A DNA stretch of 7,244 nucleotides, from NCBI GenBank assembly GCA_003511945.1, contig DOJA01000128.1, forward strand, positions 1,862 through 9,105. Reading direction: 5' to 3'. A program made the translations under genes and the position numbers. Of this stretch, positions 6,010-7,244 are shown piece by piece; position 1 is the stretch's first letter, and each line of letters starts with the position of its first letter. This stretch comes from Phycisphaerales bacterium. Lineage in GTDB: Bacteria > Planctomycetota > Phycisphaerae > Phycisphaerales > UBA1924. Under the pieces are notes generated by a model. It ran no database searches. It saw only the letters and a list, made by a program, of their open reading frames with translations, and was not told where the DNA came from.

Positions 6010-7244
6010 TTACCCGAGCAGCTGGAGCGCGGCCTGGGGCTGGCTGTTGGCCAGCGTGAGGATCTGCTGGGCCGAAGCCGAGAGGATCTGCGACCGGGTG
6101 AGGTCGGCGGTCTCGGAGGCGAAGTCGGCGTCGCGGACGACGGACTCTGCGGCCGAGGTGTTCTCGAGGGCCACGCCGAGCGACCGGATGGTGGCGCCGA
6201 TGGTGTTCTTCTGGAACGCGCCGAGGCGCCCGCGGAGAGAACCGACCTCGCGGATGGCGTTCTCGACGACGGTCTGGGCCTTGGAGAGGTCGCCATCGAC
6301 GACATTCAGGTCACGCCCGGCGCCGAGGTCGGAGAGGAAGAAGTTGGAGGAGCCGTCGTTGTAGCGTCCGACGGCGCGGGAGGTGACATTGGAGATGCCC
6401 AGGGAGACCTTGCCGGCGATGTCGGCGCGTCCGGCGAGGAGGAAGTCGGCGCCGCCGCCGGTGATGGTGAAGGCGGTCACCGCGCCCAGGCGCTGGGCCT
6501 CGGCGCCGGAGGAGGTGCCGGTCTTGAGGTCGATCTCGACATCGAGGAAGTCGGTGTTGATGCGGGCGACGGTGCCCTTGGTGGTTGCGGAGATGCCGTT
6601 GATGGTGGCGGCCAGGTCCTGGCCGACATCGGTGATCTTGTTGCTGGCGGCGGAGAAGAGGGTGCGGTCCGCGCCCACGGTGGAGGCGGCGCCGGTGTTG
6701 GCGCTCTGGAACTCGTAGACGCCCGCGGTGGCCTGGGCGGTGTTGATCGAGCCGGCGTCGACGACGCGGACGGAGACGAACTCGTCGCTGCCGAAGCCGC
6801 TGGACTTGAGGGTGATCCCGCCCGTGCCCGAGGCGGCGGCCTTGACGCCGGTCACATCGGAGAACGAGTTGATGGCGGCGACGACATCCGCGGTCGAGGT
6901 GCCTGAGGCGAAGGACAGTTCGCGGCTGCCCTCGGTGCCGGCGATCTCGATGACGAAGCGGCTGGAGGCGCCGTCGGCCGAGCCGGCCCCGCCGAGGTTC
7001 AGGTTGCCGGCGCCGAAGGACAGGTAGAACCCGCCGACCTGGGCCGAGCCGGTGACGACGACATCGACATCGCGGGTGCCCTCGAAGTTGAGCTTGGCGC
7101 CGTTGACGCGGAAGGACTGGACATTGGCGTTGACGGACTCGGTGTTGTAGTCGAGGTTGCCGTTGAGGAGCTTGAGTCCCTGGAAGGAGGTGGCGCCGGC
7201 GACGCGGTCGATGGTCTGGAGGATGGAGTCGATCTGGAGCTGGT
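6010..7244 (-). CDS. fliC: Flagellin, N-terminus outside window (upstream copy of a tandem pair)
   Basis: This is a second filament flagellin, transcribed in the same direction as its neighbour at 4248-5828. The frame stays open from its stop (6012-6010) to the window edge and gives 410 residues, beginning at the equivalent of residue 113 of the complete copy (QLQIDSILQTIDRVAGATS). The full protein should therefore be about 522 residues. A GTG at 6855 is internal and not a start. Seen: the end of the N-terminal D1 helix with SFQGLKLLNGNLDY; the central domain with GSAQVGGFYLSFGAGNLNLGG, the flagellin IN-type ELSFASGTSTADVVAAIN and GQDLAATINGI; and the C-terminal RGRLGAFQKNTIGATIRSLG, ENTSAAESVVRDADFA and QAALQLLG. 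Compared with the complete copy, it has a shorter loop before FLSDLGAG (GRYNDGSSN against a longer GRSRILEGSTYIN). It ends with its own strong terminator. Confidence 0.96.
   Translation of the reverse strand, partial: QLQIDSILQTIDRVAGATSFQGLKLLNGNLDYNTESVNANVQSFRVNGAKLNFEGTRDVDVVVTGSAQVGGFYLSFGAGNLNLGGAGSADGASSRFVIEIAGTEGSRELSFASGTSTADVVAAINSFSDVTGVKAAASGTGGITLKSSGFGSDEFVSVRVVDAGSINTAQATAGVYEFQSANTGAASTVGADRTLFSAASNKITDVGQDLAATINGISATTKGTVARINTDFLDVEIDLKTGTSSGAEAQRLGAVTAFTITGGGADFLLAGRADIAGKVSLGISNVTSRAVGRYNDGSSNFFLSDLGAGRDLNVVDGDLSKAQTVVENAIREVGSLRGRLGAFQKNTIGATIRSLGVALENTSAAESVVRDADFASETADLTRSQILSASAQQILTLANSQPQAALQLLG

Noticed and set aside
6010..6855. Short flagellin starting at the GTG at 6855
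   Set aside because: The frame remains open to the window edge and the upstream residues align with the complete flagellin, so the GTG is an internal Val codon.
5334..6906. Open frames on the + strand opposite the flagellins (241 and 326 codons)
   Set aside because: Gly/Asp/Val-rich antisense shadows; one even runs across the terminator between the flagellins. No recognisable motif.

Overview
The window is GC-rich bacterial chromosome with tightly packed genes. It most resembles a flagellated member of the Planctomycetes, probably Phycisphaerae-like. That placement is an inference from the style of the flagellins (N-terminal start of the MTRINTNV type, ending in QLLG), the division and cell-wall gene order, and base composition. 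No rRNA or other marker gene is present to confirm it.

Left part (1 to about 3600, + strand): the end of a division/cell-wall (dcw) gene run. It holds murB (5' end outside the window), ddl, an ftsQ-like gene, and an unrecognised gene for a protein with about six membrane segments. Junctions are very tight: a 4-base ATGA overlap, a 7-base gap and a 14-base overlap, so these four genes very likely form one operon. MurB and Ddl make peptidoglycan precursors in the cytoplasm, and FtsQ is a membrane-anchored divisome protein. In many bacteria ftsA and ftsZ follow ftsQ; here they do not. The membrane-protein gene ends in a 12-base tandem repeat encoding a Pro/His-rich tail, and the complementary strand of that repeat is a strong G-quadruplex candidate.

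Middle (3597 to 4217): a 153-base spacer with a GC-rich hairpin, then greA, the transcript-cleavage factor, probably its own transcription unit.

Right part (4248 to 7244, - strand): two tandem flagellin genes convergent with greA. The first to be transcribed is cut by the right window edge; the second is complete (526 aa). The 181-base gap between them holds a clear rho-independent terminator for the upstream flagellin, three copies of an 8-base sequence in alternating orientation, and a leader with a good ribosome binding site for the downstream flagellin. The two proteins align over the central, usually variable, domain with one 4-residue length difference, so they are recent or homogenised paralogues.

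I see no mobile element, CRISPR array, tRNA or rRNA, and no convincing evidence of a new multi-gene system. The points most worth a second look are the membrane protein that takes the place of ftsA/ftsZ, its G-rich repeat tail, the Cys in the MurB active-site motif, and the regulatory spacer between the flagellins.
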